Source: Trichostrongylus colubriformis
Lineage: Eukaryota > Nematoda > Chromadorea > Rhabditida > Trichostrongylidae
NCBI GenBank assembly: GCA_963978905.1
Contig: OZ022256.1
Coordinates: 44,068,001-44,132,000, forward strand
Reading direction: 5' to 3'
DNA length: 64,000 nt
Below the pieces are notes generated by a model. It was not told where the DNA came from and did no database searches. It was given only the letters and a program-made list of their open reading frames with translations. How positions within the stretch are numbered: position 1 is the first letter of the stretch; each line of letters starts with the position of its first letter. The position numbers and the translations under genes were made by a program. This document shows, piece after piece, positions 53,849 through 64,000 of the stretch.

Positions 53849-54165
53849 TCAGTAGTCGCACAAGTCACAGGTCTTTCTGCAAAGATACCTCGTCTCTTCG
53901 TTTTCATCGTCCTCCGTGTCTTTACACCATCCCTTTTTCTCTCTCGACGCACAGATGTGTCCTCCAACCTTGTCCTCACAGACCTCAAACGAATGTCATT
54001 ACTTTGTCATTGTGATGTCATTGTAACTCAGGTGATGAATTTGCAGCATCAAGCACTTTCATTAGATTCCACATGATAAAAAACTAGTTAAGCAGGTCTT
54101 ACCTCAGTAGTGACGACGTTGAAAAGCATTATAGTGAAGAACAGCACGTAGAAAAGCATTCTCAT
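53849..54165 (-). CDS. Secreted single-domain ShK-like (SXC) peptide, 2 exons
   Basis: Exon 1 (54103-54165) encodes a signal peptide (MRMLFYVLFFTIMLFNVVTT) and ends at a GTAAGA donor; exon 2 (53849-53983) follows an AG acceptor in phase and encodes 44 residues with six cysteines in ShK order: C-E-D early, then a second Cys, GWCK, and the closing C-RKTC-DLC-DY. Total 65 aa, so the mature product is little more than the ShK module. Such peptides are abundant secreted products of parasitic nematodes, often proposed to act on host ion channels or as protease partners; the role here is unknown. A TATAAAA box lies about 50 nt upstream (54213-54220) and AATAAA about 30 nt downstream. The acceptor TTTGAG is slightly atypical. 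Confidence 0.75.
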
Positions 54166-54212
54166 GTCGATTGCAAGATGGAGTTACAGCAGCATCCACC
54201 CCTTTTATAAAG

Positions 54213-54220
54213 CAACGAAT
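54213..54220 (-). promoter_or_regulatory. TATA box of the ShK peptide gene
   Basis: TTTATAAAAGG on the minus strand about 50 nt upstream of the ATG. A clear TATA box and short leader are consistent with a strongly, stage- or tissue-specifically expressed secreted product (inference). Confidence 0.5.
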
Positions 54221-54613
54221 GTGGTGCCTGTGGTAACGAGGCCAACCAGTGGAACCGTTTGTGATACCTTACATCGAGCAAACACTGCATTCGCTATTTA
54301 CCCTACTGTCGAAAATCAGACATAATGAACCATAGGACACATTTATAGAGTATATTCATCTGTTAGGCACGCAATCCCACTGCGTGGAGTTAATGATTTA
54401 TACAGCAGCACTCCAAAGCTAGTGACCCTCATTCAAGCGAAGGAAGCAACTAATCATGTGCTGTCCTGCTCCGATTGATGAAATTTGGAAACCTAAGTGA
54501 ATGCTGGGTTGCTCATCAATGTTTCTGAAGCAGTCAATAGGTTGTAAATAGCGTCTCATGAAGTAAAATAGAATAACTGCGCATGTTCGAATGTTTCCGC
54601 AATCATGGAAAAA

Positions 54614-54870
54614 CCAGCTGGCGGGCGCACACTACTGCGCGCGATTCATGGCGATGTTGTAGAGAATGGGTTTGATCGGCACTACCACGGTGTTGTATGG
54701 AGCTGAGTGGAAATTACTTTTTCTCTGCCTTCAGCTGAGCTATTTATTTGGATGAAAGCAGAGAAGATGGCGCGATAAAAAAGCATCTTATACTTCAGTC
54801 GCTTTGCATCAAGCCCATTTTGCATGTTATCGACACGAATTGCGCGCAGTAGTGTGCGCGAGCCAGTTGG
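54614..54870. mobile_element. 257-bp MITE with CCAGCTGGC ends, copy 2
   Basis: Arms CCAGCTGGCGGGCGCACACT and complement of GTGCGCGAGCCAGTTGG, with the same internal order as 51769-52033 (GGGTTTGATCGGCAC, CTCTGCCTTCAGCTGAGCTA, GCGCGATAAAAAAGCAT). TA is not preserved on both sides. Confidence 0.75.
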
Positions 54871-54879
54871 TTTAGGTCA

Positions 54880-56115
54880 TCGTTTGGAGTTTGAATAGTT
54901 TCGACATCGATAGTTTTGTGTTTGATTGCATCGATTGGTTACAATTTGTTCACTTGCTGAGCATCTGATTCCTACACATTGATGGCAGATCCATATCCGA
55001 TTATCGATGTTTATAGTTTTTGTAAGATGCTTCATTACTTGGAATTTTACGTAGTCTAGCGGTCGATACCCAGTGTTGCTGCCAGTATTGAATTAGAACA
55101 TGATTCTGAGTGGAACGCTTGCTTTGCTATCACAAATATAGGTTGTATCATGATTGTCAATGTAGATCGCAGTATCAAGAGAAATGCACCATTTTTTGGA
55201 ACGTTAGGCAATTAGCGGCTGATACATCGGCCAGTGATATCAGAACACAAACAAAATATGTTCACCTAATGACAGTGAGCATCAGACGCTTTTGCTGAAG
55301 CGCTCGTTTAGTAGTATCAAGCGATGTAAAGGACTTCATCCCATCCGATTCTTAACGGTTCTTATCAGCCACCGTAAGCCGTTATCATTGAGGGCCCTGT
55401 AACCAACAGTACCATTGAGGTCCCTGCACCCTACAATACCTGCGAATGTGAACATCCTACAGTTAGCCGACAGAGCGTACCGGCCTTGGTGACATTTTTC
55501 TTCTCACGCTCCTAATCGAACCTTATCAACCATTATCAGTTTGGATCACCCACTATTAATGCCCCCGTCCCACTCTGCTAAACGCCCATGTGTCAGCACT
55601 CTTGGATCAACGCGAAAGGCGAAACGAATCTGACGACATTCGCCTTCTCATGCTCCTCATCGAATCTTATCAACCGTTATCAGTGCAGGTCACCTACCAT
55701 CAATGTCCCCGTCCTAACGCGCAAAACACCTGTGAGTATGAACGCTCCGGGACCAATGCGAAAAGCGAAACAGATTCGACGACTCCAGCCTTTTTACGCT
55801 CCTTATCGAATCTTATCAAGCGATATCAATGCGGGTCGCCCACCATTAATGTCCCCGTCCCACCCCGCACAACACCTATGAGTATGAACGCTCCAGGGCG
55901 AAACGGATCTGGTGACATTTGCCTTCCGAGACTTCTTATCAGCCCTTATCAGCTGCTATCACTTTCGGTCCACTGCCGCTGGGGTTCCCTTGGCACCTAC
56001 TATATAACTTGTAAAATTCAGCGTCCCAGCTTTATTGCGACGCGAGATATGAATTTCGTGACACACAGACGGACACACACACAAACACACACACACAGAC
56101 ATACTAAGCGAATCA
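54880..56115 (+). repeat. Repeat family C, direct copy 2
   Basis: Parallel to 52300-53600: same lead-in, GTTGTATCATGATTGTCAAT near 55141, four ~145-bp units (phased at about 55500, 55645, 55790, 55925) and the terminal GAGATATGAATTTCGTGACA plus ACACAC-rich tail. Together with the preceding CCAGYTGGC MITE it repeats the order found at 52163-53600, so a block of about 1.45 kb appears twice. Confidence 0.75.
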
Positions 56116-56294
56116 TATAGTCCATCTCCCGAAAACTGATTGGGCGTGTCCTTCGAACTTGGGTGAATGGCGAGAGTGAGAGTACGTGGCGAGAGTGAGA
56201 GTGTGCGGCGGGGTGAGAGAATTGAGAGAGTTTGATACACGTTTATACAAGTCCGTAGGATACGCCTACTCAGTTTTTGGGAAATGGACTGTAT
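56116..56294. mobile_element. Short MITE with TACAGTCCATTTC ends, copy 3
   Basis: Begins TATAGTCCATCTCCCGAAAA and ends with GGGAAATGGACTGTATA; arms also share TGGGCGT and ACTTGGG. Inserted directly at the end of repeat family C. Interior has GAGAGTGAGAGT repeats. Confidence 0.7.
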
Positions 56295-57739
56295 ATAGTA
56301 GGATATCTGAAAGAACAATTCACACTTATTCATCAGAAACTATGCCACAATAGAGTACGGGGAGCTGCTTTGAAAGGAATTCTTTCATCGAAGGTTTCGA
56401 GAAAAACCACACCGATATGTATGGAGAACTAGAAATGAGAGAAGAAACGCATGAAGCTATAGTAACTGAACGAAAGGTCTGGTTATCTTGAGTTAACCAG
56501 TTTTGAATCAAAATGAAATTGTAGATAAAGTGAATTTAATGTAAATTTGAAAGGAAAACAACAAACTTTGATCGACGCTCATAAAGACCACCGGTCCCCA
56601 GAAATCACCACCAGTGACAAAGTCGGCAGTTCCTTCACGAAATGTATGAATGAGAAATAACCCGTGAGATGGAACGATGCTTATCGTTAGCAGATCTTGA
56701 GTTGTCCTCAAAGATCAGCAGTATCAGCACAGTCTAAAAGCAAAACAGATGAGGACCTCTGCAGGTAATCGTTAAAATAGTAAAATGGTTCATTTCGCTC
56801 ATTGAGGCACTTGACAAGAACATGGATACTTTGGGTCGCTAAGAGGGATAACATTTCTGTTCGCAAGCGGTTGCGCCACGCTCCTCTTGGGATGCTGCAG
56901 TCTTGCCATGCCTTTTTAGGCACGTGCATAGAATAATCACTAACTTTTGCATAGTGAATGGTGACCGCAAGCTCTATACTCACAAAAAAATCGGTGTCAG
57001 GACTAATAATCATATCGGGACTGGTAATGAAATCAGGCATCGTTATGGTTTCGGTTATAACATTAGATTTGGTAGATATCGTGTAGGCGGACAGGGTCAA
57101 GCCTCCGTTGAGTAACCTCAACGGGACGGTCGTATTTGGTCAGATAGGAGGGGGGTCGTAAACGGGGAGGTAGGCAATGATCAACGGAATCCCTCAGACT
57201 GAGGGTCTAAAGTGTGAAGGGAGGAATGATAAACCTGACCAATTGGGTTCGAACCCCGAACTAGTTTAACTTAGTCATCATGGAAACCTCATGCATGGCG
57301 CGATCCGCAACGAAAGCGGTCAACGCCAACAGCCCTTTTGTTGGTCCGCTGACACCGAAACCACGTACAGAGACACCTTCGAAATTCACCGTATAACCAT
57401 GGAAAGCGATATCTATCAACTGGTATCACCGTGGATGGACACTCCAGAAAGATAACTGGATGAAGACGAAAAATTAGCTGACATGGACTTCTTTCATATC
57501 TTATACGATTGCAAGTACGTAATCTGGTGTTAGCGGCCACTATGCAAACCGGAAAAGCGTTTGTATTCATTGAGAATGTGGATGAAATCCTCATGCATGG
57601 CGCATTCCACTGAGAGGCTGACCGACGCTTGTTGCCCACCCACTGGACCTTCGAGAGCGAAAGATGCATACTAGCGGAAATTCAGTAACAATGAATCAAT
57701 GCCTTCTAGAATCGTGGGAAGATCTCACAAGTTCGACGG

Positions 57740-58125
57740 AAAAATTTTTTCTCAACTGGCTTTCCTGAATTTTTCTTGCTTCGCTTTAGAGACATGACAT
57801 AGCTAAGCTACTCATTCGAAAGAGGCAACCTCGCAAACCCCGGGCACTCGAAAATGCACTCATATGTTTGAGATTGAAGAAATTTATGACCATTTGAAGT
57901 AGAACACTTCAATTTTTCAAAATTTTCCTCACCTAATCCTCATCTGGCTTCCCTCAAAATAACTTCCTTCGTTTTGAAGATATGGCATAGCTCAGGTAGT
58001 CATTCGAAAGCGGCTACCTCGCAGACCCCGCTTCACCAAAACGCACTCATATGGTTAAGTTTGAAGGAAGTTATGACCATTTGAAGTGAAACACTTCGGA
58101 AATTTCCTCATCTAATCCTCAACTG
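57740..58125. repeat. Two-unit tandem repeat, ~187 bp each
   Basis: Shared anchors: CATAGCT then TCATTCGAAAG (57795 and 57985), ACCTCGCA-ACCCC, CACTCATATG, TTATGACCATTTGAAGT (57886 and 58071) and CCTCATCTAATCCTCA-type tail. Units are about 80 percent similar by eye. Confidence 0.65.
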
Positions 58126-58919
58126 GAAACCCATATCGAGAGCTAAGCAACCATTAGGGAAAACAAGCGGCCAATAGATAGGTCTGAGGGAGTTATTAGG
58201 AAAACAGTTCGCAGCTGTTTGAAAGATGAGCTCTAGGTGAAGTTTGAAGTAATTTAAAAATGTCGGAATTTCGTATGGGGAAGATAACGCGCTCCATCGT
58301 GATCGCCGCGTCGCAGCCATCGCCTGTAATAACGTCTCAGATAACGTCGTATTGTTGAATTATGACTAGCAGCAGTCGTGTTCGCTGAAACATGTTAGTC
58401 AAGTTCCATCTGTTTTTGTGTCCAGCTTGTATATTAAGTAGTATACTCAACTTATCATAACTCATAATTCATTCTTACAATTACTTTCCTGCCTGTTTGT
58501 ACTGTGCTATTTTGCTGGAAATGGTTTGAATTTGAAATTCTTTTTTGTGAATGTTCATACTATCCGTTCGGAAAAGATCAGAACCTTTGTAAGAAGGTGA
58601 AAGGCTAGGTTCATGGTGTTCAGGTTAAATGTTTTTGAACGGGTTCGGTTTCGGTTAGAGCCAAAGAGCGATGAATTCGCAAGGGACTATATAGTTTCTT
58701 TGTCACTCCGAGACGTAGGATACTGTCCACGATCACGGCTTTGAATTCCTTCCAATTATTGTCCTTTAGGTTCGCTAATTTTAGGTACTTTGTTTCATTT
58801 AAAATACGACCTCTTTATCACCAACTCTAGTACCGTTTCTAATTTTTATGAGCGTGTTATTCTCATTGACAATCACAGACGTAAGAAGGGAGGGGGTCGT
58901 ATTGAGACCCCCTTTTTTT

Positions 58920-58938
58920 GGGAGGGAGGGAGGGGGGG
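58920..58938 (+). repeat. G-quadruplex-type tract
   Basis: GGG-A-GGG-A-GGG-A-GGGGGGG: four G runs with single-nucleotide loops, the most stable kind of predicted G-quadruplex. A shorter G tract lies at 58888-58896. Confidence 0.75.
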
Positions 58939-59497
58939 TCGTATTTTGAAAATTTTCCTCAACTGGACGCTCGACCCTGTAGGCGGGTCGATATAGCTGA
59001 ATTCAATGGCCCCTTGCTACTGTTTCTGATCGATTGTTTGTGGTTCTGTAAATCCCGTATGAATTCTTAGAGTGCCTATGCTGGTCCTAACCGATCACCT
59101 TTCTTTGTTATCAATTCTTGTTTCGAATAAGCTCTAGATTCTAATAGTACCATAATATGTCTGATGTACAAAGTTGCAGGTTGTGAACAACTTATTGTTT
59201 TTTTTTAATGTACCGACCTAAAGACCATGAATATAACTATTGCGTGACCTGCATTGCGCGAAAGTGATTATGGTAATTTGGGTACTTGGAACAACCTGAA
59301 TCTGAGCGAATATTCAAAAAAGTAAAAAATGCTGCGAGGTTTATCTAGGCTATGCACTCCACACGTAACAAGTTGTCGTGTACCGCTCACACGGTTGCGA
59401 TGTGATCTTGTGAATTGTCCGGTGAGATGTCGATTGACACACAGCGACGCGTTAGCGTTGCGCACGCAGTTTTGTGCGGGAAGATTAAGGAGATAAA

Positions 59498-59557
59498 ATG
59501 ATGCCCTCCCTTTTCAAGGAACCATGCAGTTGTTCGTCGGGAATTCATTCTAATTCG
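59498..59557 (+). other. Possible first coding exon (weak)
   Basis: ATGATG opens 20 codons (MMPSLFKEPCSCSSGIHSNS) that end at a GTTTGTAAG donor-like site. It may pair with the possible last exon at 62204-62384, with the mariner at 59908 in the intron, but the phases need at least one more exon that I could not find. Confidence 0.2.
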
Positions 59558-59907
59558 GTTTGTAAGTAGGCTGTATACGTTGTTTCATTTCTTTTTCTTT
59601 CCCTTTTTTCAACATTCTTAACTTAGCACGGCTCTTTTTCAAGCTAGTAATTATTGAAAACAGTTCTTCAAGCTATATATACACAGGGGATGCTAAAAGT
59701 ACTTTTTTCCTCCACTTCCAACCTCACATTTGTCGAACTTCAGCAAATCCTGACAAGGTTTTTTCATCCCCGATTTCAAGAGCACACCTCATACAATCAT
59801 TGAACTCCGTGAGCCTCCTTTCTATGTATTACCATTAGAACACTGCTTTGAGGGAGGCAATAGTGTTCATTTTTTAAAATTTCTTGACTCTTATTTTGCA
59901 GCTTACA

Positions 59908-60810
59908 TTAGGTTGTTCCAAAAGTCTTGTAGTATTTTTCCAAAAAAAAAAATCAGTAACTCTTGTTCACTTCGAGGCAGGTCCAGGCGGTTCAGGAATA
60001 TGGTAGAACGTTCCCTAAGCTTTCTAAGAAAACACATATTGACCCACCAGATCCCGTGGAGAGAGCTACAATGCTCGTTGTCGATACCCACCCAACTCGC
60101 GGTGTCATCTATTATGAGCGTTCTTGCGACACCAAAACGACGGAAGCTTGCCACTCCATCAGCGCTGCATTGGGCAAGGGATGTGTGAGCTACGTGATCG
60201 TGCGCCGTTGGTTCATCAGCTTCAGCAACGGCGAGATTGACATGAAGGACAAACCACGCTTGGGACTGTGCTGGTTCTGGGACGCGGAAGGAATACTTTT
60301 CCGCGACGTGCTGGTACAAGGCGAAACAGAAACAGAAACTGCTGCCGTATGCACCCTCCAGCTCCAGCAGCTCGCCGTCGCTGTTCAAGAAAAGTGCCGG
60401 AAAAGGTCGGCGTTCACCCTTCTTCATGACGACGCCCGCTCCTATTTCGCTCCCATTTCGCGAAAGGTTCCCAGACCAAGTTATAGGAGCTCGGCTGGGA
60501 TGTGCTGCCCCACCCACCGTACTCTCCAGACCTTGACCCTTCTGGCTATCACCTTACCCATCCTCTCGAATCCTTCCTGGTCAAGAGAAAATTCGTTGAT
60601 TATGACTTGCTTGCGAAGGCGATCGCTGACTTCTTCGACTCTCAGAACCCAGAGTTTTGGGAGAAGGGAATCAACGATTTTCCTATAAAGTGGCAGAGGG
60701 TTGCCGATAACAATGGTCAATACGTTGTTGCCTAATTGTTATTTGTTGGACGAAAAAAAATAAAAAGTGATGATCGAAAAAAATACTACAAGACTTTTGG
60801 AACAACCTAA
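59908..60810 (+). mobile_element. Mariner element, internally deleted, copy 2
   Basis: Sister of 35282-36175 with the same internal deletion. Ends TTAGGTTGTTCCAAAAGTCT and its complement; TA follows on the right, CA precedes on the left. From ATG at 60071 the frame stays open to about 60688 by running out of frame after the LLHDDAR motif; the true C-terminal part (PHPPYSPDLDPSGYH to NNGQYVVA) continues in another frame (60502-60735). The first catalytic Asp is deleted as in copy 1. This copy keeps the Cys codon where copy 1 has a stop, so it is less decayed. Confidence 0.88.
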
Positions 60811-60849
60811 TATAAAGTCGCCGCAATGAGGCCCACTATGCTTCGATTT

Positions 60850-60965
60850 ATCCCAAGCACCGGAATGGGGTCGACTGGTCAACGCTTCGCCTCGCGGTGT
60901 CGTCAGTACGAGTCGTTTGGAATTCCGCTCTAGACGCAATGTGCTGGTATCGTAAGGGACTTTAC
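60850..60965 (+). repeat. ~115-bp repeat, copy 1 of an inverted pair
   Basis: GGGGTCGACTGGTC, GAGTCGTTTGGAATTCCGCT, GACGCAATGTGCTGGTAT: the same order occurs on the opposite strand at about 61262-61405. Lies directly after the mariner. Confidence 0.6.
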
Positions 60966-61261
60966 AGATTGCACCTATTTTTAGCAATATTTTGTGAATT
61001 AGAATTTCCTAAGACTGCAATATGAGCTTCCCGTCGTCTTTCAAAGCTAATAAAGGCATAGCTATCACTGCTCCTATTACACTTCGGGTTATTGTTTATT
61101 GTTGTGTTATCTTGATAGGTTTCGTCAACTGTTGATGCTCATGAAAAAACCTCTATGGATCATCACTGCAGAATGAGAGAGAACAGTAACATTTAAATTA
61201 CCTTTGATATCTTAGTTCTCTCAGAAAGCATAAGAACGAAAGCAAATGGCCACCCGCGCTC

Positions 61262-61405
61262 AAAATAGGTGCTCTTTACGGTATCAGCCCATTGCCTCTT
61301 GAGCGCAATTCCAAACCACTCGCACTCGCCGGCCGTTCGCCGCGGGCGGTCGCGCGAAAATTCGACCAATCGACCCCCACCCAAGCACCGTATAGAATAG
61401 AAGAG
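61262..61405 (-). repeat. ~140-bp repeat, copy 2 of the inverted pair
   Basis: Minus strand reads GGGGTCGATTGGTC, then GTGGTTTGGAATTGCGCTC and GGCAATGGGCTGATACCG, parallel to 60850-60965. More GC-rich centre (GCGCGACCGCCCGCGGCGAA). May be the ends of one larger degraded fold-back element. Confidence 0.6.
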
Positions 61406-62203
61406 TCGGCTATATGTCCCGCACAAAACACCTGTCCACTGATACTTTTTACTGCCAACTATTAATTTTACTAGTTTTATGGTCTATTATTAATTTTGCA
61501 ATCGATATAATGCCGGATTGTCGGTAAAACCTTCATGTAGGAAAACGTTTCGTCGGATGGCAGGAAGGATCGGTGAATTGGGCTCAGGTTCATGAAGAAG
61601 ATGGACATGGGCTATGGGTTTGAATGCTAAAAGATCAGTACCGACTTCTTTTTGCGTACGGTTCGATGTTTCACTACCATTACCATGTCTTTTCGCATTT
61701 TCTACCTCTTCCTCCATTTTTTGGGACAAAAAGGGTCATTTGTTCAAATTCTGTCGACTCCCATTGGTATAAACTATTTCGTAGACGACTTTCCAGCTGA
61801 AGCATGGCTGTCGATCGTCTCACGAGGCACACGGCTGTTCATACACCCTTGAGTTTATTTTTGTCGGCGATGGCGATACTTATGTTCATTATAAACAAAG
61901 CCATCGACTTTTCGAAAAAGCTCATGTATAGTCGCGGAATCATTTCAAAAATTTACATGGAATTTATTTTCAAAAAAAACCTAAAATAGACCAGCATGCA
62001 CCTAGCAACGAATCAGGAACTCACATTAAAATGTTTATAATGTGAACGAGAGAAAGACATTTGCAACTGGGTATGTGTGCGCAGTCTCAAATGTGCAGAG
62101 ATCGTAGTACCCGTATGGCATAGTTCAGGAGAACCGAGAGAATGAGCGATTGAAGAGGTAACTTTGATGAAGATCATCTAATTGAAGGCTGATCTGTGTG
62201 TAG

Positions 62204-62384
62204 ACTTCTTGACGGTGATTACTGTTCCCGTTTTCCATCTGCGAATCCTTCATCAGTCAGACATAATGTGAGCGAATCGGCAGCTGTGGCATTGGAGGTG
62301 GCAGTGGCGGCTCGTGCCAAGACTCACGTCGAGGAGGTGACTCTTTCCGACCAGACTCGTCGTTCTGAATCAAATATTTGCTAG
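62204..62384 (+). other. Possible last exon of an unidentified gene
   Basis: After a GTGTGTAG acceptor-like site the frame is open for 60 codons to TAG (62382-62384). The residues (SSVRHNVSESAAVALEVAVA, ARAKTHVEEVTLSDQTRR) have a protein-like mix in an otherwise AT-rich area. No family recognised and no partner exons confirmed. Confidence 0.3.
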
Positions 62385-62851
62385 CTAAAATGAATATTTG
62401 AATAGGAAATTATCTTATGAAAGATCAGATCGAATAAGGATGGAAAGAGTTTGAAAATTCATTCCCCTCGATAGTTTGCCCGAGCGAAGGGCTCTCGTGG
62501 GAGTGCAATTATAAGCATACATGCACAGGCGATGCTTTTTGCTGCTGTACTTCTATGTTCAGCATCGCCCCACTTTAATCCCTAGACTGTAAATCAGGTG
62601 AATCTTGGTTTTCGTGCTGGGTAATTCCTAATTCAGTGAAACAGCTTAGAGGAGATACAGACGACTGAGTCACTTGCAGACCGCATTTAATGCAGTAGCG
62701 AGTCAAGATGGGTGTTGGAAAAGAATAATGCGGGTCTAATTAAAAATCGGTGTCCAAGAAGCGCTAAGTGACGCGATTCGCCGTTAAATCTGTGCTCTGA
62801 CCATTCATCAAGCTTTCCCGATAGTACCCCGTGGCCGTGATCTTCCCATAA

Positions 62852-62933
62852 GGCTGCGGTTATAGCCTGCGATTTGCTGTCCGCAGAATCGCAGTATCCT
62901 GCGAACGCAGTTTCGCAGGCTATAACTTTAGCC
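62852..62933. mobile_element. Short inverted-repeat element related to GGCCGC MITEs
   Basis: GGCTGCGGTTATAGCCTGCG at the left and the complement GGCTAAAGTTATAGCCTGCG at the right, 82 bp, TAA on the left and TAC on the right. Size and flank match the TAA-type MITEs, but the terminal sequence has diverged. Confidence 0.65.
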
Positions 62934-63429
62934 TACGTTCGCGCGTCAAGTGATGTGTGTAGCCGCCCCACATCTCAAATCCGCGTGGTCACGGCAGACA
63001 AGTGACGCGCAGGAAATCACGTCCGTCCAAAAAGTCAATGAAAAAATAGTGGACACATTCTCATTCTTTCTTTCTGTTTCCACAGTACTAAGCACCTTAT
63101 CCGAGCCTAAATGTTATTCCCGTTGCCTTTTAGGCCATGTCGCCCTTTCCCGATAGCAATTTCACCCATTCAGGCTCTCCTTCGTATTATACTTTGCAAT
63201 TCATTTTACTATTTATCAGAAGCCGTATTCGTGCCGGGCGAGAGCAGCACCCAACAAACTATTAGGTTGTAAGGAAGTTTCTGGCCGGTTCTGCGCGTTC
63301 TCATGATGAATTCAAATTTGATAGGGCGTGAACATTAATCAGTTAACGTAAGTGCTCCTTGTATAGACAAGAAGTTGCTATTTCTAAGTATATGTTTTCT
63401 TTCGAGTGCCACAAGGTTCCCGAATTATC

Positions 63430-63850
63430 TGGGAAATTTTTAAGTACTGCATTAATAGTATTACTTTTGGATGACTTCACTTCACGAGTTCTTGTTTAGC
63501 CGAGCTGCAACAAAGGAAACCACAAATGTGAATACTGCAAGAGGAGGGGGCGAAGCATTGGATGGAACACTTTGTCCCTGGTTTCAGAAGTGCAGAAATG
63601 AGAATGAGTTGCTCGAATTTTTGATTGATTATATTGTTATTGATTATTGAATTGATTGAGTAATTTTAATTGAAACAGCAGAAAGCGATGAGCGCCTATA
63701 CTTGCAAGGGATATCCGAAAGCATAGGCTTCCGCCACAGAAATGTGGTTGACCCCCTCAAGTAGCTTTGTTTCAAAAAAAAATAAACCCAAAAAATGGGT
63801 GCCGCGCGACCCCTCGGAGCAGCCATGTGCGAGGGGTGTGTGTAGATATG
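63430..63850 (-). mobile_element. Element A, copy 3, inverted partial
   Basis: On the minus strand this follows 24340-24690: AAAATGGGTGCCGxGxGACCCCT, CCTCAAGTAGC, GATATCC-CTTGCAAG, GAGCAACTCATTCTCATTTC and the CTCGTGAAGTGAAGTCATC motif. The left end of the element is not recognisable; the right side runs towards the window end. Confidence 0.7.
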
Positions 63851-64000
63851 ACGGAAATCGCTGGCCGCCAGCGGCGAGCGGCGCGGCGGGGCGAGTGCCA
63901 GTGGCAGGGCATGGCAGCCTTCGAGCGAGGCAGGGGTGGAAGCGCAGAGGTGACTCAGCCACGCTCTGCCGGGCTCCCAAGGGCAATCAAATCGCAAGTC
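63851..64000. other. GC-rich sequence at the window edge
   Basis: Markedly GC-richer than its surroundings (GGCGAGCGGCGCGGCGGGGC at about 63879). Open frames on the minus strand here have no recognisable domain. It may be part of a repeat or the edge of a gene beyond the window. Confidence 0.3.

Larger units (their letters stand above)
56295..59900. other. Stretch without a supported multi-exon gene
   Basis: I recognise no conserved protein. Contents: two head-to-tail copies of a ~187-bp unit at about 57740-58125 (sharing GGCATAGCTCAGGTAGTCAT-like sequence), CATGCATGGCGC at 57292 and 57594 starting two weakly similar blocks, a G-rich tract at 58920, and a possible short first exon at 59498. 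Confidence 0.4.

Noticed and set aside
57240..57260. GGGTTCGAACCCC, a perfect B-box-like palindrome suggesting a tRNA
   Set aside because: No acceptor stem, D arm or anticodon arm of tRNA geometry could be placed around it.
59963..60688. 241-codon open frame that could be annotated as a gene
   Set aside because: It is the deleted mariner transposase; its last third is out of frame with the real C-terminus and it lacks one catalytic aspartate.
63644..63997. 117- and 96-codon minus-strand frames at the window edge
   Set aside because: They run through element A and GC-rich sequence; no recognisable protein.

Overview
The window looks like nuclear DNA of a parasitic clade V nematode, most likely a hookworm (Ancylostoma/Necator type; inference). 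The grounds are small exons with AG/GT borders, short polyprotein-free genes packed into operon-like clusters with trans-splice-type acceptors a few bases before ATG, an RTE-type LINE, deleted mariners with TTAGGTTG ends, and many short inverted-repeat transposons. No prokaryotic features, rRNA or intact tRNA genes were seen. Most real genes are split into exons far shorter than any long open frame, so they were rebuilt exon by exon from splice sites, reading phase and protein-family knowledge.

Layout. 1-9.7 kb: no host gene; a ~0.9 kb fold-back element (1795-5614) interrupted by a 2.9 kb LINE (2622-5521) with a 9-bp target duplication, palindromes, a 174-bp direct repeat pair and a decayed mariner. 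9.8-16.3 kb (minus strand): an operon-like pair, AUH-type methylglutaconyl/enoyl-CoA hydratase (11745-16280) followed by mitochondrial ribosomal protein mL46 (9804-11519). The hydratase first intron is swollen with mobile DNA and its exon 6 carries a 1-nt deletion in this sequence. 16.7-20.8 kb: SINE-like and repeat DNA. 20.8-34.2 kb (plus strand): a cluster of four genes, a repeated-domain (OB/cold-shock-like, tentative) protein, a small related gene, Mediator subunit MED20, and a sphingosine-phosphate-lyase family protein whose PLP-binding lysine is replaced by arginine. 34.8-39.2 kb: a small single-pass membrane protein (plus) converging on a TUSC2 homologue (minus). 39.3-64 kb: almost entirely repeats (MITEs, mariner copies, a ~1.3 kb duplicated element with ~145-bp tandem repeats, a gag-like remnant, SINE-like DNA), with one small secreted ShK-domain peptide gene (53849-54165, minus) standing between two copies of the duplicated repeat.

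How the genes fit together: hydratase and mL46 are both mitochondrial and probably co-transcribed; TUSC2 is also linked to mitochondria in mammals. MED20 and the lyase-like gene are only 157 nt apart with a poly(A) signal between them, as expected of a nematode operon. The strongest items for follow-up are the lysine-less lyase paralogue, the LINE-in-palindrome structure, the hydratase frameshift, and the ShK peptide gene.
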